The notes under the pieces are model-generated. The model was not told where the DNA came from. It worked only from the letters and a program-made list of their open reading frames with translations, and made no database searches. 64,000 nt of DNA, taken from Poteriospumella lacustris (Eukaryota > Sar > Chrysophyceae > Chromulinales > Dinobryaceae). Location: assembly GCA_008000375.1 (NCBI GenBank), contig SMOI01000105.1:1-64000 (forward strand), read 5' to 3'. A program made the position numbers and the translations under genes. Positions 1-10,692 of the stretch are shown in pieces; the first letter of the stretch is position 1, and each line of letters opens with the position of its first letter.

Positions 1-1463
1 CACAGCATTGGTGTCTTCAGTCATTCTCGTCAAATTCAGAATGAATCTGTCCTCTTTCTGTGATTCAATTTTTTCACTTTCAGAATCATCCATTCCTGCA
101 AAAACAGCTCCACGAAACATTCGTCCAACTGTAGTATCTTGAAATCAATAGATGTGATTTTGTCTTTTGGTTCTGGCACTTTGAACTACCTAATGTTCGG
201 AACTTGTGTCCCGTGCGCCAGCACTGCTTCTTAGTGAATCGCATGACACATGCACACACTGCAGTACGTCGGAGAATCCATCGCAGCAGCCTCCCAACTG
301 CACGAACAGATAAATAGTCTATTACTCTGCTCCACTGGGGGGGGGGGGGGGCTTTTCCCTTCTCAATCCCACGGATATGTTGTATGTCGTTTGAAGTAGG
401 TAGTCATGAAGGTGATGATTTGTTCGTAGTTAAACAGTAGTTAAACAGAAAAAATGAACGCCAATGCGAGTTGGAACACTGAAGAGTTGAAACGGCATTG
501 TACAACAAACAACAATAAAAACAGAACAAATCAAGCAACGAATTCTGAGAGAATCATGAATCAATCAATGAAGAAATGCAAATCAAATTAAAACTATTTC
601 GACAGGAAGAGCCTCTTCTGTTGTTACGCATGGTCCAAGACGAGACTGGTGCAGGCGGAAGGGACAGAACGAATTGTAGATTTCCAATGCGAGTCGCTGT
701 GAATCATGGAGATGATTGCGAAGATAAAAAAGAGATAGAAGAAATAATGAGGCGAGTACAGCCACAGGCCATGATGACGAGCGGCGAAACACTTCAAAAC
801 GCGGTGAACGCAAACAGTGAAACCAGTGTAGATTTAGAGATGTGCAAGTGATGAGCAGAGGAGAGAGAGAGAGAGCGGCAAAGTATAGATAAAAAGACAA
901 GAAATACATTAGCAAGCTCGAAAACAATATCACGGAAATGACCAGCAGAAGAAAATGATAAGAGAGGACGCTGAGGATATTGATGAGAGAAAGAGGATCG
1001 GAGTTAATGAACTCTCCAACAATAACGAATGGGAGCTATTCAATTCTCAATGATAACGAATATGGATAAAGCAATTCTTTTCTCAACTAGGGCATGTAAA
1101 GGAAACAAATAGAGCTGAAGAACTCCGAGAAAGCAGAAATGAACAAAAGAGACCCAAACAAATAGAAAGAATCATTGGCAACACTCTTTCAAATTTTATC
1201 TTCATGTCTGCATGCAGATGCAGAAACATGAGAGAATGAATAGTCCAAACAAGAAACGAGAGGCGGACAAATGACTAATAGTCAACACAAGAGATAACCT
1301 AACAGAAATACATGGAAGTCCAACGCAAAGCCGCATAGGAATCAAATAAGCCGACCAGTTGTATTCCTCAACAGTACTAAAAAGACTAAAACAAATCATG
1401 CCCATAGACTAAAATAAATGAGGCTCATAGAGGAATGGGTGTGGGATATCAATATCAAGATTC
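1..1463. other. Gene-poor AT-rich flank
   Basis: No coding region is supported here. The stretch is A-rich on the plus strand from about 440 to 1460, so it is T-rich in the sense direction of the neighbouring minus-strand gene that ends at 1464. There is a run of G at about 339-350 and a short GA-repeat near 862-875. Open frames exist but have no recognisable protein features. Confidence 0.5.
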
Positions 1464-2612
1464 TCAAGATAACAAAGCTGAGAGTAAGCACAGCACCTCT
1501 TCAACACCCTCGTTCAGCGAGAAAGCGGAAGTTGGTGGCTCCGATTGACTGCGGATGAAGTTTTCCTCGAAATCGTCTTGAACTTGCTTTTGAACCACGA
1601 TGACATGCGTGTACGCCTTCAAGGAACTGTTATACACCGGACAAGTTGCCAGCCAAGTATCCACTACTTCGCCCGATCGCCGTTCCATTTTCATCAATGT
1701 TTGGATCGGCTTCATCTCTTCCAAGCTGTTCTCGAAGGCATCGACGGCGGACTCTCCAGCAACAGTGGCATCAAAGAGGCAGTTGATGGCGAAACCCTCG
1801 AGGTCCGAGTTGGGGAACTGCATGAGCTCCTCGTACGCATGGTTGACATAGACAATGGGGAAATGCTGCCCAGGCGATTTCGATCGATAATAGAATGACG
1901 GAGATACCTTTGCGATAGAGACCGCGTATGGAAGGTGGAGAACAAAGTTGAGAAGGTTTCGTAAATGGGGAGACTGCATGTTCATCAAAAGGCTGAGGAC
2001 ATTGTCCAAATCGCACTCTTGAACATGATTCTGCAAAGTTTTTTGGAAATGGGTTGAGCTGATCCGGTGAGTGGTAAGCGGGACTAAGCCGTCACCTCTA
2101 TTGCTTGACTCGGCGGAAAATAGCATCTTTCCCTCCTGAGATGACCTCGTTGCGACTGTTTTTTCATCGTCTGGAGGGCAGAAGCTGCTCTTCAGTTTGC
2201 TACAACCTTCATCAAGTAACAAGCTCGCCATCGGTTTTGAGTGAAGAAAGTATCGGAATGCGCAGGCCAATAGCACCGAGCACATATAATCTTGACTTGA
2301 AGACTGAAACAGGCGGGAAAATGAGGAAACCAGTTTTCTTTCCTTGAAGGACGCATGAACTACTTCCCGAGACAACAACCCGTCGCAAGTGTAGTGAATG
2401 GCCCACTCAAAATTTTCGCTGTCTTCTGCAAAAGCATTGATCCATGAGCCTTCAAGGAAATAATGTGCGAAGATTTCTCGAACAGAGGGGCAGATCTGAA
2501 GTATCTCCGTGGCAGCTTCCACTTTGTCACTAATCAGAGGAGACGTCGACGGATCGGTCCGGTCCCGCTTTTTCCCCATAAGCTTCGCAACAACACCGCT
2601 AGAATTTCCCAT
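1464..2612 (-). CDS. RGS-like / LOV-like PAS domain protein, copy A
   Basis: The protein has 382 residues if translation starts at the ATG at 2612, whose MGNSS start aligns with MGSVG of the neighbouring paralogue; an upstream in-frame ATG at 2882 adds 90 residues that the paralogue lacks. The N-terminal half has two segments reminiscent of an RGS fold (REIFAHYFLEG and ACAFRYFLHSKPMASLL), but this is a weak call. The C-terminal ~100 residues form a PAS domain close to LOV: IVYVNHAYEEL, then NC in the position of the LOV photoactive Cys, a MKMERRSGE hairpin and a final VVQ. Several LOV flavin-contacting residues are changed. Gly2 could be myristoylated. It lies head to head with copy B, 464 bp away. 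A light or redox sensor coupled to G-protein signalling is inference. Confidence 0.75.
   Translation of the reverse strand: MGNSSGVVAKLMGKKRDRTDPSTSPLISDKVEAATEILQICPSVREIFAHYFLEGSWINAFAEDSENFEWAIHYTCDGLLSREVVHASFKERKLVSSFSRLFQSSSQDYMCSVLLACAFRYFLHSKPMASLLLDEGCSKLKSSFCPPDDEKTVATRSSQEGKMLFSAESSNRGDGLVPLTTHRISSTHFQKTLQNHVQECDLDNVLSLLMNMQSPHLRNLLNFVLHLPYAVSIAKVSPSFYYRSKSPGQHFPIVYVNHAYEELMQFPNSDLEGFAINCLFDATVAGESAVDAFENSLEEMKPIQTLMKMERRSGEVVDTWLATCPVYNSSLKAYTHVIVVQKQVQDDFEENFIRSQSEPPTSAFSLNEGVEEVLCLLSALLS
1645..1793 (-). repeat. 149-bp tract identical to 4019-4167 (inverted)
   Basis: By direct comparison this tract of copy A is identical to 4019-4167 of copy B at every base, third codon positions included. 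Immediately outside it, synonymous and then non-synonymous differences appear. It covers the central part of the PAS domain. Confidence 0.9.
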
Positions 2613-3076
2613 AGTATGAACAATAACGAATAGACAGTGACTTCTTCCGGTGGTGGAATTGAATAATGAATCTATGTGCTCGTATTGAAGTTGTTGCGAA
2701 TCCTGTCGCGTCAGCACGTCCACACCGCAGCTGCAGGCCGAAAAGGGGGACTTGGCCGCTTTTCCTCGCAGAAGTTCCCCCTGTGGTGGAACAGCACCAT
2801 GTGCAAACGACATGACGACGACGCTGACACTGGCCAACCGAGACACGGCCACGGACCTCCTTGCGACACAGGCGCACAACATCGGGGCAACGTGGAAGTG
2901 CTTGCACTTACGATTGCGGCGTGCGTGTGAGCGTGTGAGCGAAGCCCGCGAATGGTCGACTGGATTTATTCAAAGATTCGGCCACTCGTCGAGCGAGAAA
3001 AACATCATATTCTATTTTTATATCACCATCATCGCACGCAATTATTCCAGCATTTTTTAGAGACTCAGAAACGATC
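2613..3076. promoter_or_regulatory. Shared divergent promoter region of the LOV-like pair
   Basis: This 464-bp interval separates the start codons of two oppositely transcribed paralogues and must hold both promoters or 5' leaders. It is GC-richer on the copy A side and AT-rich near copy B. No specific element was recognised. The extent assumes the ATG at 2612 for copy A. Confidence 0.4.
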
Positions 3077-4318
3077 ATGGGCTCTGTTGGCGGAACTTTA
3101 AAACATTGGGCATGTTCGAAAGATCGAACTGACCCTATGAAATGCATGCTTGTTTCCCCCAAGTTATACAGTGTTGCCGAAATGTTAACCATTTATGGCG
3201 ACCTTCGAGGTTTATTCTTGATTTATTTTTTGTCTGGAGTTTGGGTTCCAGAATTTGTGGAAGAGAAAAGCTCGCTTGTTTGGAACACGATTTCCCACAG
3301 CGAAGGCTTTGACTGGACTATGTCCTCTGCAAACTTGGTTTCAATTGACAAATTGACCGACCGCGACCCATCCTTCCTCGTTGAAGACGAAAAAGACAAG
3401 AAAGAAGCCTCCTCTTCTAACAAGGCCTCCATGCTGACGAAGTTATTGGAGAAAAACCCGAACTCGGCTGCCCTTCTCATGGCTTGTGCTTTCCCCTATT
3501 TCATTCGCTCGAAGGAATACTCATCTTTCTTGAACAAAGATGACGTTGAGCACAAGAAAATCATCAAGGAATTCCAAGAGACGGGTTACTCCATGCGTAC
3601 TCGCCGTGACTCCATCGACTCCGAGACATCGACCGAAAGATCCTCTCAGTCGCTGAACATTCAAATCCACGGTCGCACAATTTCTACGCACAACATGCAC
3701 GGTGCGACATTTTCCTCCCCTAGTTTCTCAAACCATTGCATTAACGGAAGCCGTTTGCAATCGTTGCTTACGAATCGCCTTGCGAAGTGTCGTCAAGCTG
3801 ACTTGTTTCTTCAGCTTGCGAACACTTCCAACGTTTGGTTGGGAAATTTCCTTCGCTTTACCCTTGATCTTCCCTATGCGATCTCAGTTGCTAAGGTGAC
3901 CGATTCATATTATACTCGTGAGTCAAGCAAGAAGGCCATTGGAAGCCATATGCCGATTGTCTATGTCAACCATGCATACGAGGAGCTCATGCAGTTCCCC
4001 AACTCTGACCTCGAGGGCTTCGCCATCAACTGCCTCTTTGATGCCACTGTTGCTGGAGAGTCCGCCGTCGATGCCTTCGAGAACAGCTTGGAAGAGATGA
4101 AGCCGATCCAAACATTGATGAAAATGGAACGGCGATCGGGCGAAGTAGTGGATACTTGGCTGGCAACGTGTCCGGTGTACAGTAGCTCCATGAAGGCGTA
4201 CACGCATGTCATTGTCATGCAGTATATTATGCCTGATCATCGTCCTGATAATCTTATGTCGGATGCTAAGGAAGACATGGAGCAGTTGTTGTGCCTTCTC
4301 TCCGGTGCCTTGTATTAA
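3077..4318 (+). CDS. RGS-like / LOV-like PAS domain protein, copy B
   Basis: A single-exon gene for 413 residues. It has the same layout as copy A: an MGSVGG start (possible N-myristoylation), RGS-like segments (RGLFLIYFLSGVW and ACAFPYFIRSKEYSSFL), a Ser/Thr-rich linker near residues 170-230, then a C-terminal LOV-like PAS domain from about residue 290. The PAS domain keeps IVYVNHAYEEL, the Asn-Cys pair (INCLF) and a final Gln (VMQ). It lacks the LOV RFLQ residues and the Asn residues that normally contact the flavin. The first ~250 residues are well diverged from copy A, while the PAS domain is almost identical. Its target is unknown; G-protein regulation is inferred only from the weak RGS resemblance. 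Confidence 0.8.
   Translation: MGSVGGTLKHWACSKDRTDPMKCMLVSPKLYSVAEMLTIYGDLRGLFLIYFLSGVWVPEFVEEKSSLVWNTISHSEGFDWTMSSANLVSIDKLTDRDPSFLVEDEKDKKEASSSNKASMLTKLLEKNPNSAALLMACAFPYFIRSKEYSSFLNKDDVEHKKIIKEFQETGYSMRTRRDSIDSETSTERSSQSLNIQIHGRTISTHNMHGATFSSPSFSNHCINGSRLQSLLTNRLAKCRQADLFLQLANTSNVWLGNFLRFTLDLPYAISVAKVTDSYYTRESSKKAIGSHMPIVYVNHAYEELMQFPNSDLEGFAINCLFDATVAGESAVDAFENSLEEMKPIQTLMKMERRSGEVVDTWLATCPVYSSSMKAYTHVIVMQYIMPDHRPDNLMSDAKEDMEQLLCLLSGALY
4019..4167 (+). repeat. 149-bp tract identical to 1645-1793 (inverted)
   Basis: Partner of the tract in copy A; see 1645-1793. Identity at synonymous sites inside a gene that is otherwise diverged points to a recent gene conversion tract. Confidence 0.9.
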
Positions 4319-7300
4319 TCGTGCGGTCTCGTCGACCATGACCCGCGATGCCTCCTTCTGTAGTACCTCGCATGTTTGCTCTTTCTGCTGCCCTTGGTCC
4401 ATGTTTAGCATTCGTTATGGCTATTATTCATGCTCAAGTTTTTCTTTTATATCATTCTTTTTGCTCCTCTACGCTCGATCCTCCCAGTCAACCTGCCTCT
4501 CATCGTCCCTGTCCTCTCTCTCTTTTATTTCGCTGCAATGCCATATACTTTCCAGCGATATGATTTGTTGCGTCACCTTGGCCGATGGAATATGACTTTT
4601 TTCCCGTTGCTGTATTCTCTGTGATCGACATGCGTCGACCTTTCTCTGCCTTTGACTTGACGCTGATATGTGCTACACGTGTTCAGCGTCGCAAGATGAG
4701 CTGCCTTTCTTTGTTCTACCATTTCACTGTGGTCATCGTTCTTCCAAAGATGTCTTTTTCATGCCACGCTTTTATTTGACTCTTTTTCTTCTCGTTTGGT
4801 GCTTATAGCGTATGGATTCGCACGGCAAAATCACTGGTACCACTGTATATTGTTGTCTCTGTATAATGTTACCATTTCTTGTCCCTCCTAGTGCGTTTCT
4901 TGCGTCTCTCCCGAACCTTCCTTCCTTCTTGTGTCGTCTTTTTTCGCCTGGCTGCATGTTTCTCGTTCGTGTGCTTCCGATGAAACGAGCTAGAGTTGTT
5001 ACCGATGCCGTTGCTAATCTACCTCCTCTCTCCCTTTCTCTCCCTTATCGTCTCGATACATCTGGTGACGTCTCTGATCCAGTCAGTCCTTCGTCTACAC
5101 TTCCATCGCTGTCGCCCACATAAACTTTGATTTTGGTTGATTGGTTTCTTGCGCGACAACCCGCCCTCTCGTCATTGTGTTGTCCTGAACAACACACATG
5201 CAATACCGCCCTTTTGCTCTTTTCACTGAAAGATGTCTTTTTGTCCGTGCCAATAGCTCCACTGCTGCCAACCTCCACCAAAAGTCATTCTTTCCGTATT
5301 ATATTTCTCACCGCCTCGCTCTCACTGACCTGTTCTCTCTCTCAGCCCTTCTTTACTTTCGCGCTGACACAAAGTGTGCTCTTTCCTGCGCACTGGTGTA
5401 CTGCATCTATTGTGTCGCTGGGGACATGCTCCTCTGACCGTAAAGATCAGTGGCCTGGACAGACATGGTTTGCGTATTACTTTTAATACAGTGGTTCTCA
5501 TCTGTTATGCTATGAGTTTTTGTTGTTGTTTCTCTGACGTCGTCGAGGGGCATTGGGTTGTTATTACTGAATCATCGAATCACAATTGCATGCTCCCTCG
5601 TTGTTGTCGCACCTATGTCGCCAGCTAGAGAAGAGACTCTACAACATTGTTTGCCCTTAGTGGTAGGGAATCGGTTGGTACACATTAACTAGCTGTTGGT
5701 CTGTTATATCACCACATATTCTTTTGTTTTTATTTGTCTCTTTTGATTTATTTTGTTTGTCTGTGACCTCGCTCCAACGCCATTGTGAAGATTCGTCGAC
5801 GTGTTTTTACGTCGCGGTCGGACCTCCTCGTTGATGAGCGCTGTGTTTCTGTTGGTTTAAGCTGCTTTTGTTATCGCTGTCCGATGAGTTTCGCTTTCAT
5901 GCTCGTCGTTTGCGTCGTTGTATGGCCGTTGCTCGTCTGTGTTCTGCAGATACAATCGTTCGTCTTTTAATCAATTGACGTGGACAAACGAAGGCTATTC
6001 GCCAACTGGTGGCGCCAGCCTCTAAACGCGGCAGCTCCCACGAAAAAATGAAACAAAAATGAAACAAAAACAAGATGAACGACGGAAGCGTCTGTCTTCC
6101 GAAATCATTTTGTGTGTGTACGCGCATGGGAAGAGTCGGGCTCTTCCCCCCCCCCATATTAAATTGCATCGGTCTGTTTGAATCCCCGTCAACTCTCGCC
6201 TTACCCTGCTCACTGCTCTTTCTTTTGGTTGGTTTCTCTTTTTGTTTTTGTCTCTTGACTCTGTGTGTTTTCTTTGTTTCTTCACTGGTTGTCGTCGTTT
6301 AATGACTCGTCGTCTTTGAGTGAGTGTATTGTGAGTTTCTCAATCGTTGACTGCCGCCTGCCCGAAATTGATAGTTGGTTATATACAACAGTGGGGCGTT
6401 AGCGCCGCTTCCCTGCGATGGATGCGCGTTGTCTCTCTGTGTGTCTCTCATAAGCTCTCTTTGCTCCCTTCTGTTGCTCTCACCGCACTGTCTTTTCTTT
6501 ATTGCATACTTGCATTGATGTCGCCTGCAGAGATGCTATGGCAATGTGTGTTTGTCCATTTGTCACCACTTTTTACACACAAGAGAACTATCGCCACGCA
6601 ACTCTCTCTTCCAGTGTCGCCTGAAGTATCATTTGTTCGTTTGATTTGGATTTGATGTCGACGTGTGGCCCTCCGCCTGTGGTGCTCTATTGGTTTTCAT
6701 TGCTGGCTAGTCCTTCCTTCCACTGCTGCATGTCTTGTGCGTGTTATATGACGTTCCCCCAGGATTCTTTGTGTTGTCGTTCTTCAGCATGGTTGTCTTT
6801 GTTGTTTCTTTGCCAAATAGAAATTGCTTTTTGCTCGTGGCCGTCCTATCATTTTGTTTCTGTCGAGACACCTACTTACACACACCGTCATTGAGGCAGT
6901 GATCCCGCAGTCGTCGATCTGTTATTGTTTCTCAACGAGATGAAACGGCTGAGAACAAAGAAGAAGAAATAAAAAAGAAAAAGCGATAGAAAAGCTGTTC
7001 TACCATTGACCGTCATCCTGTCGACGCAGCGTGTTTCGCCTGTGAAACAGTCGATGATGAGTCGTCGTGGCTGTCCGTTCGTATATTTCTCAGATGACGG
7101 GATTCTCTTGTTACTACACTACGTCCACCCTGCGGTGTGTGTGATTGCTCAACCAAACAAACGTACATGTCTCTTTCGAAGCGTCCTCTTCATTCCTGGA
7201 TTCATTTTTTGCTTTCCTCATCGTCTTGCTGGTCTCGCGGTAGTGTCGCCCCCCTGTCATGTCGCGTGTCGTCTTCGTTCCGCCCTCCTTTACTGGCGTA

Positions 7301-8703
7301 GACACTGGCGCACACATCCTCCTCGTTATGATGCGACACCCTATTCGTTGGTCACGTAGTTCTTGTCGTCTTCTGTCATCACCTGATTCTAAAGACTTCC
7401 GTCTGTGTTTTGATTTTGGCTTCTTTCTTGTGCTCTCGTGAAACGTCTTTTTCAGTCGCCCCCCCCCCCCACTTCCCCGTCTCAACCTTTCCTCCTTGCT
7501 CTTTCTCTTGAGCGCGATGGTTTTGTTTATGTTGCTTATCATTGGTGCGACTCAATCCACCCCCTCGCTTTCTTCTGACGATTTTAATCACGCTCCCCCA
7601 TGATTATTCCCCTGATTAAGTCCCCCGCCTATACGTTTATATATGTTACCCTTGCGATCGCCCTGACCTTGGCCCCTCCCGGCTTCTTCCACTTCCTCCC
7701 TTCTCACCGTCCTATCAAATGGCGTCCCTTGATTCCTATTGTTTCCCCGCCCCGCCCCTCTCCCATCTCCGCCTATACTTTATCCCCTCGCTCTCGCACG
7801 CACGTAACATATTGCCATATGAATTTACTGGTATAATGTTTCTCACCGCATGCGCCCTCGCATTGCGGTTGTGACCCCCCACCGTTTACTTCATATTTTC
7901 GAAGAACGTCCCCACCCTGAATATGGCCGCCATGTCCGCGGCCATCATCACTATCCCATTTGAGCATCGTCTATGTTGGCGTTCCAAATACGAGATTCCA
8001 CCCCCGATTGTTTCCCCGCATTAAAAGCTCGCACAGCATATTATTCAGACCTGTTTTTCTGCACAAGATACCCAAAGAAAGATGACCGCAATTCCCGAAA
8101 GAAGAAAGAAAGAAAAAGAAAAAGAATCCGACGTGTACTTCCGGTGGATGATGGACTTGAGCTGCAGATGGTGTTCTCGCCTTCCCCTCTCCCCTGTTCG
8201 AGATCGTTCTGTAGCTCTGAAACGATTGTAAATCCACGGAAAATTATTATAAAACATCGGATGCTACATTTCGTTCTACAGTTGATTGAACTATTGATTA
8301 ATACACAGCAGCTATTGGGGAAAAAATAACACAGATGGATACAGTGGCAAGTTTGGAAGGTGCAGCAGTCTGAAGCGTCTCGGCGTCGTCACGTCGTCGT
8401 CACGTCGTCGTCGTCATGCTTCCTCTCGTCACTTGTTGGCGAATGGTCGTTTGTCAATCAACCAACAAACAGAAACAAGCGAGAAAGAGTCTTTACATAC
8501 AAATGTATCTGCTCAACGAGTGTGTCCTGTGAATAGTACTGAGTGGGAACCCAAGCAGACCGAGGTTCACAGTTTGTGTTGGGGTGCATGTTGAAGTGAA
8601 GCACGACGATGCACTTTGAAGCGTGAATGGACATAAGCTGGCGATAAACGAGTGATTTCTGGAGTCGTGCTTCACAAGATCAACGACGAATAGCGCGGAT
8701 AGT
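4319..8703. other. 4.4-kb gene-poor, pyrimidine-rich region
   Basis: No convincing gene was found. From about 4320 to 7960 the plus strand is strongly enriched in T and C (many TCTCTC, CTTTTC and TTGTTT runs) with C-runs at about 6149-6157 and 7459-7468. From about 7960 the composition becomes balanced and A-rich patches appear. Open frames are short and translate to low-complexity Ser/Leu/Phe-rich strings typical of T/C-rich noncoding DNA. A (CGTCGTCA)-like repeat lies near 8375-8415. A long 3' UTR or noncoding transcript of copy B, or simple compositional skew, are possible. Confidence 0.55.
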
Positions 8704-9662
8704 ATGGCGCAAGATCTTAGTGACAGTTCGCGCCGGGATTCAGCAGATGCTGCTGAATTGATGGCAATACAAGTCTACCAGAGCAAGTCCACTGAGTCTC
8801 ATCGACAGTGCGCTGATCTGATTTTTCAATCGTGCAAATCGCTGAGTCTCTCGATAGTATGTTATGTTTTGAGACGTTGTTTGATGGGAGACTTATCGTG
8901 CAATTCCTGTCGTCCTCTTAGATGGTTTCGGGTACTGCATTAGCGTATCTCCATCGGCTCTTGAAGCACTATAGCGTTGAGGAGTTGTCCGGGAAGTACC
9001 TGAAGTCTGGCATACCAGCTCTCATTTACTTAGCATGCAAAACAAGAGAAGAGTTAGTCCCGATCAGAGACATTTTCAACGTCGTGTACGTTCTTCGGGT
9101 TGGAGACGACGACCCGGAACGACTTTTCAATGTACGCAGCGCAGTGTGTAGCATCTCCCTCTGCGCTTGATATCAAGATATAAAACGATTCTTTTTTTGA
9201 AATTCAGGTCTACGCACAGGCGAAGCGCGATATTATTCTGATCGAACACGAAATCATTCGAATATTGGCATTTCAATTCGATGTCGATCTCCCGCACCCG
9301 TATCTGTTGAATTTTGCCAGGTACGTCATTGCACACATAGAATGCCCATTGCATTTGCGCTAATTTTTGAAATGGCTGCTTGAAGAATGATGAATTTGTC
9401 GAGCCATTGCGTTCAGTTGGCATTGAACATGATCAACGAGTCGCTCTTGTCCGCCGAATGGCTGACTCTGTCAGCGCCTGCACTTGCCTGTGCCGCCCTC
9501 AATATCAGTCTTCAGTTTATCCGACATGAAGCCAGAGAAGATCGATTGACCCTTGAAAGTGCCGAAAAGTGGATCCCAGAGAATCGTTGGTGGAGAGCCT
9601 TTGGCGTCCGAGACGAAGATGTGGAATCCACCACCACTGCCTTGTTGTCAATCGCCTGCTAA
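8704..9662 (+). CDS. CCNQ: Cyclin Q-like protein (CDK10 partner family)
   Basis: Four exons are inferred at 8704-8856, 8922-9131, 9208-9320 and 9386-9662, giving 250 residues (human cyclin Q has 248). Introns are 65, 76 and 65 bp, with GTATGT, GTACGC and GTACGT donors. The first cyclin box shows ALAYLHRLL, ALIYLACKTREE and IRDIFNVVYVLR. The third exon begins the second half with RDIILIEHEIIRIL and LPHPYLLNFAR. The C-terminus, ENRWWRAFG, corresponds to the KPWW-F motif of cyclin Q (FAM58), which separates it from cyclins L, T and K. Family members activate CDK10, with roles in the cell cycle and in ciliogenesis. It converges on the next gene (152 bp between stops). Confidence 0.82.
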
Positions 9663-9814
9663 CAGAGGGGGGGGGGTGAATGACAAGGGCACACTCAATC
9701 AGTAAAATAAGGTCGAGTAGGAGAATATTTGAGCCATATAAGGGGATTAAGTTGTATATACAAAATGAAAAGAAAAAGGACAGTAACGTGGCCGATGGAA
9801 CATACAGTACACCG

Positions 9815-10300
9815 CTAATACGTCTCGAACGACTCGTTGCCAGTTTCATCCATTTCAACACCTTCTCGTTGTTGCTGCTCAATATGCTGATTCATCATGG
9901 ATTCAGCAGCTGCATTGTTTTTGTCGTATGTGCTGATGACGAAGCACAAAGAGTCGTTCACGGAATTGGAATTTTTTCGTAGTTTCTCAGCAGAGCGAAG
10001 AAATTTTCGATGGCTTTCAGCCACCAAATCTCTGCGCGTATTTGGGCTGGTGCTATTGTTGCTTCCAGTCGGAGAGTTTGCCTCTTCTTGAGGGGGTTCT
10101 GAGTTTGCTGCCAGGATTTCTTGTAAATATGATTCAATTTCACCAACAGGGGCGGCGTAGAGCCGAATGGCAGTTTTCAGATGATAAGGAAAGTTTTCTT
10201 GCCGAGGCTCAAATAAGACTCGCTTGTTTTCGCAAGCGTGCGATATCAATTTATGGGATTGAATCACCACGTTCGGAGAAGATCCTTTCGCGGTTTGCAT
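9815..10300 (-). CDS. Unrecognised protein, probably missing 5' exon(s)
   Basis: At least 161 residues from an ATG at 10300. The frame stays open upstream to about 10399 and still looks coding (Ser/Asp-rich, then AIIFGKQKLI), so the true start is likely in an upstream exon; an ATG near 10600 followed by a GTGAGA donor near 10525 is one candidate. The visible part has a moderately hydrophobic helix-rich segment (HLKTAIRLYAAPVGEIESYLQEIL), a Ser/Thr/Asn-rich linker near residues 70-90, and a Gln/Glu-rich acidic tail. No family was recognised and no function is proposed. Confidence 0.45.
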   Translation of the reverse strand: MQTAKGSSPNVVIQSHKLISHACENKRVLFEPRQENFPYHLKTAIRLYAAPVGEIESYLQEILAANSEPPQEEANSPTGSNNSTSPNTRRDLVAESHRKFLRSAEKLRKNSNSVNDSLCFVISTYDKNNAAAESMMNQHIEQQQREGVEMDETGNESFETY

Positions 10301-10692
10301 GATGAGTTTCTGTTTTCCAAATATAATTGCGTCTGAAGAATCGAATCCACTGCTGCTCCCTTCGATCGAATCAATACTGGTAGACCGCTTTCACCGTAAA
10401 TATTTGTGCATTGAAACAGATAAAGTCGCTATCTTTCAAGGTCTCAGTCAGGTGTCTGCACTCCCAACTCTGCACTCAGCATCCAATCTGCGCAGATCTG
10501 TGTACTCTGGTGCACTCTGGGTGTTCTCACCCAGCGCTGCTGTTGGCTGTGTCGCGTGACGCTGCACGCTTTCACCAACGACTCGTTCGATTTCGCTCGC
10601 ATCAAAATAAGAGGAAAATCTGGCCAAGATATGGATCAGAGAGATATGGGGCTTTAGTGGAGCTGGAGGCAGAAGCAAATTTTTCTATCAAT

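Noticed and set aside
576-1405. Small open frames left of the LOV-like pair
   Set aside because: Low-complexity translations, no family resemblance, and compositional skew like the noncoding region on the other side.
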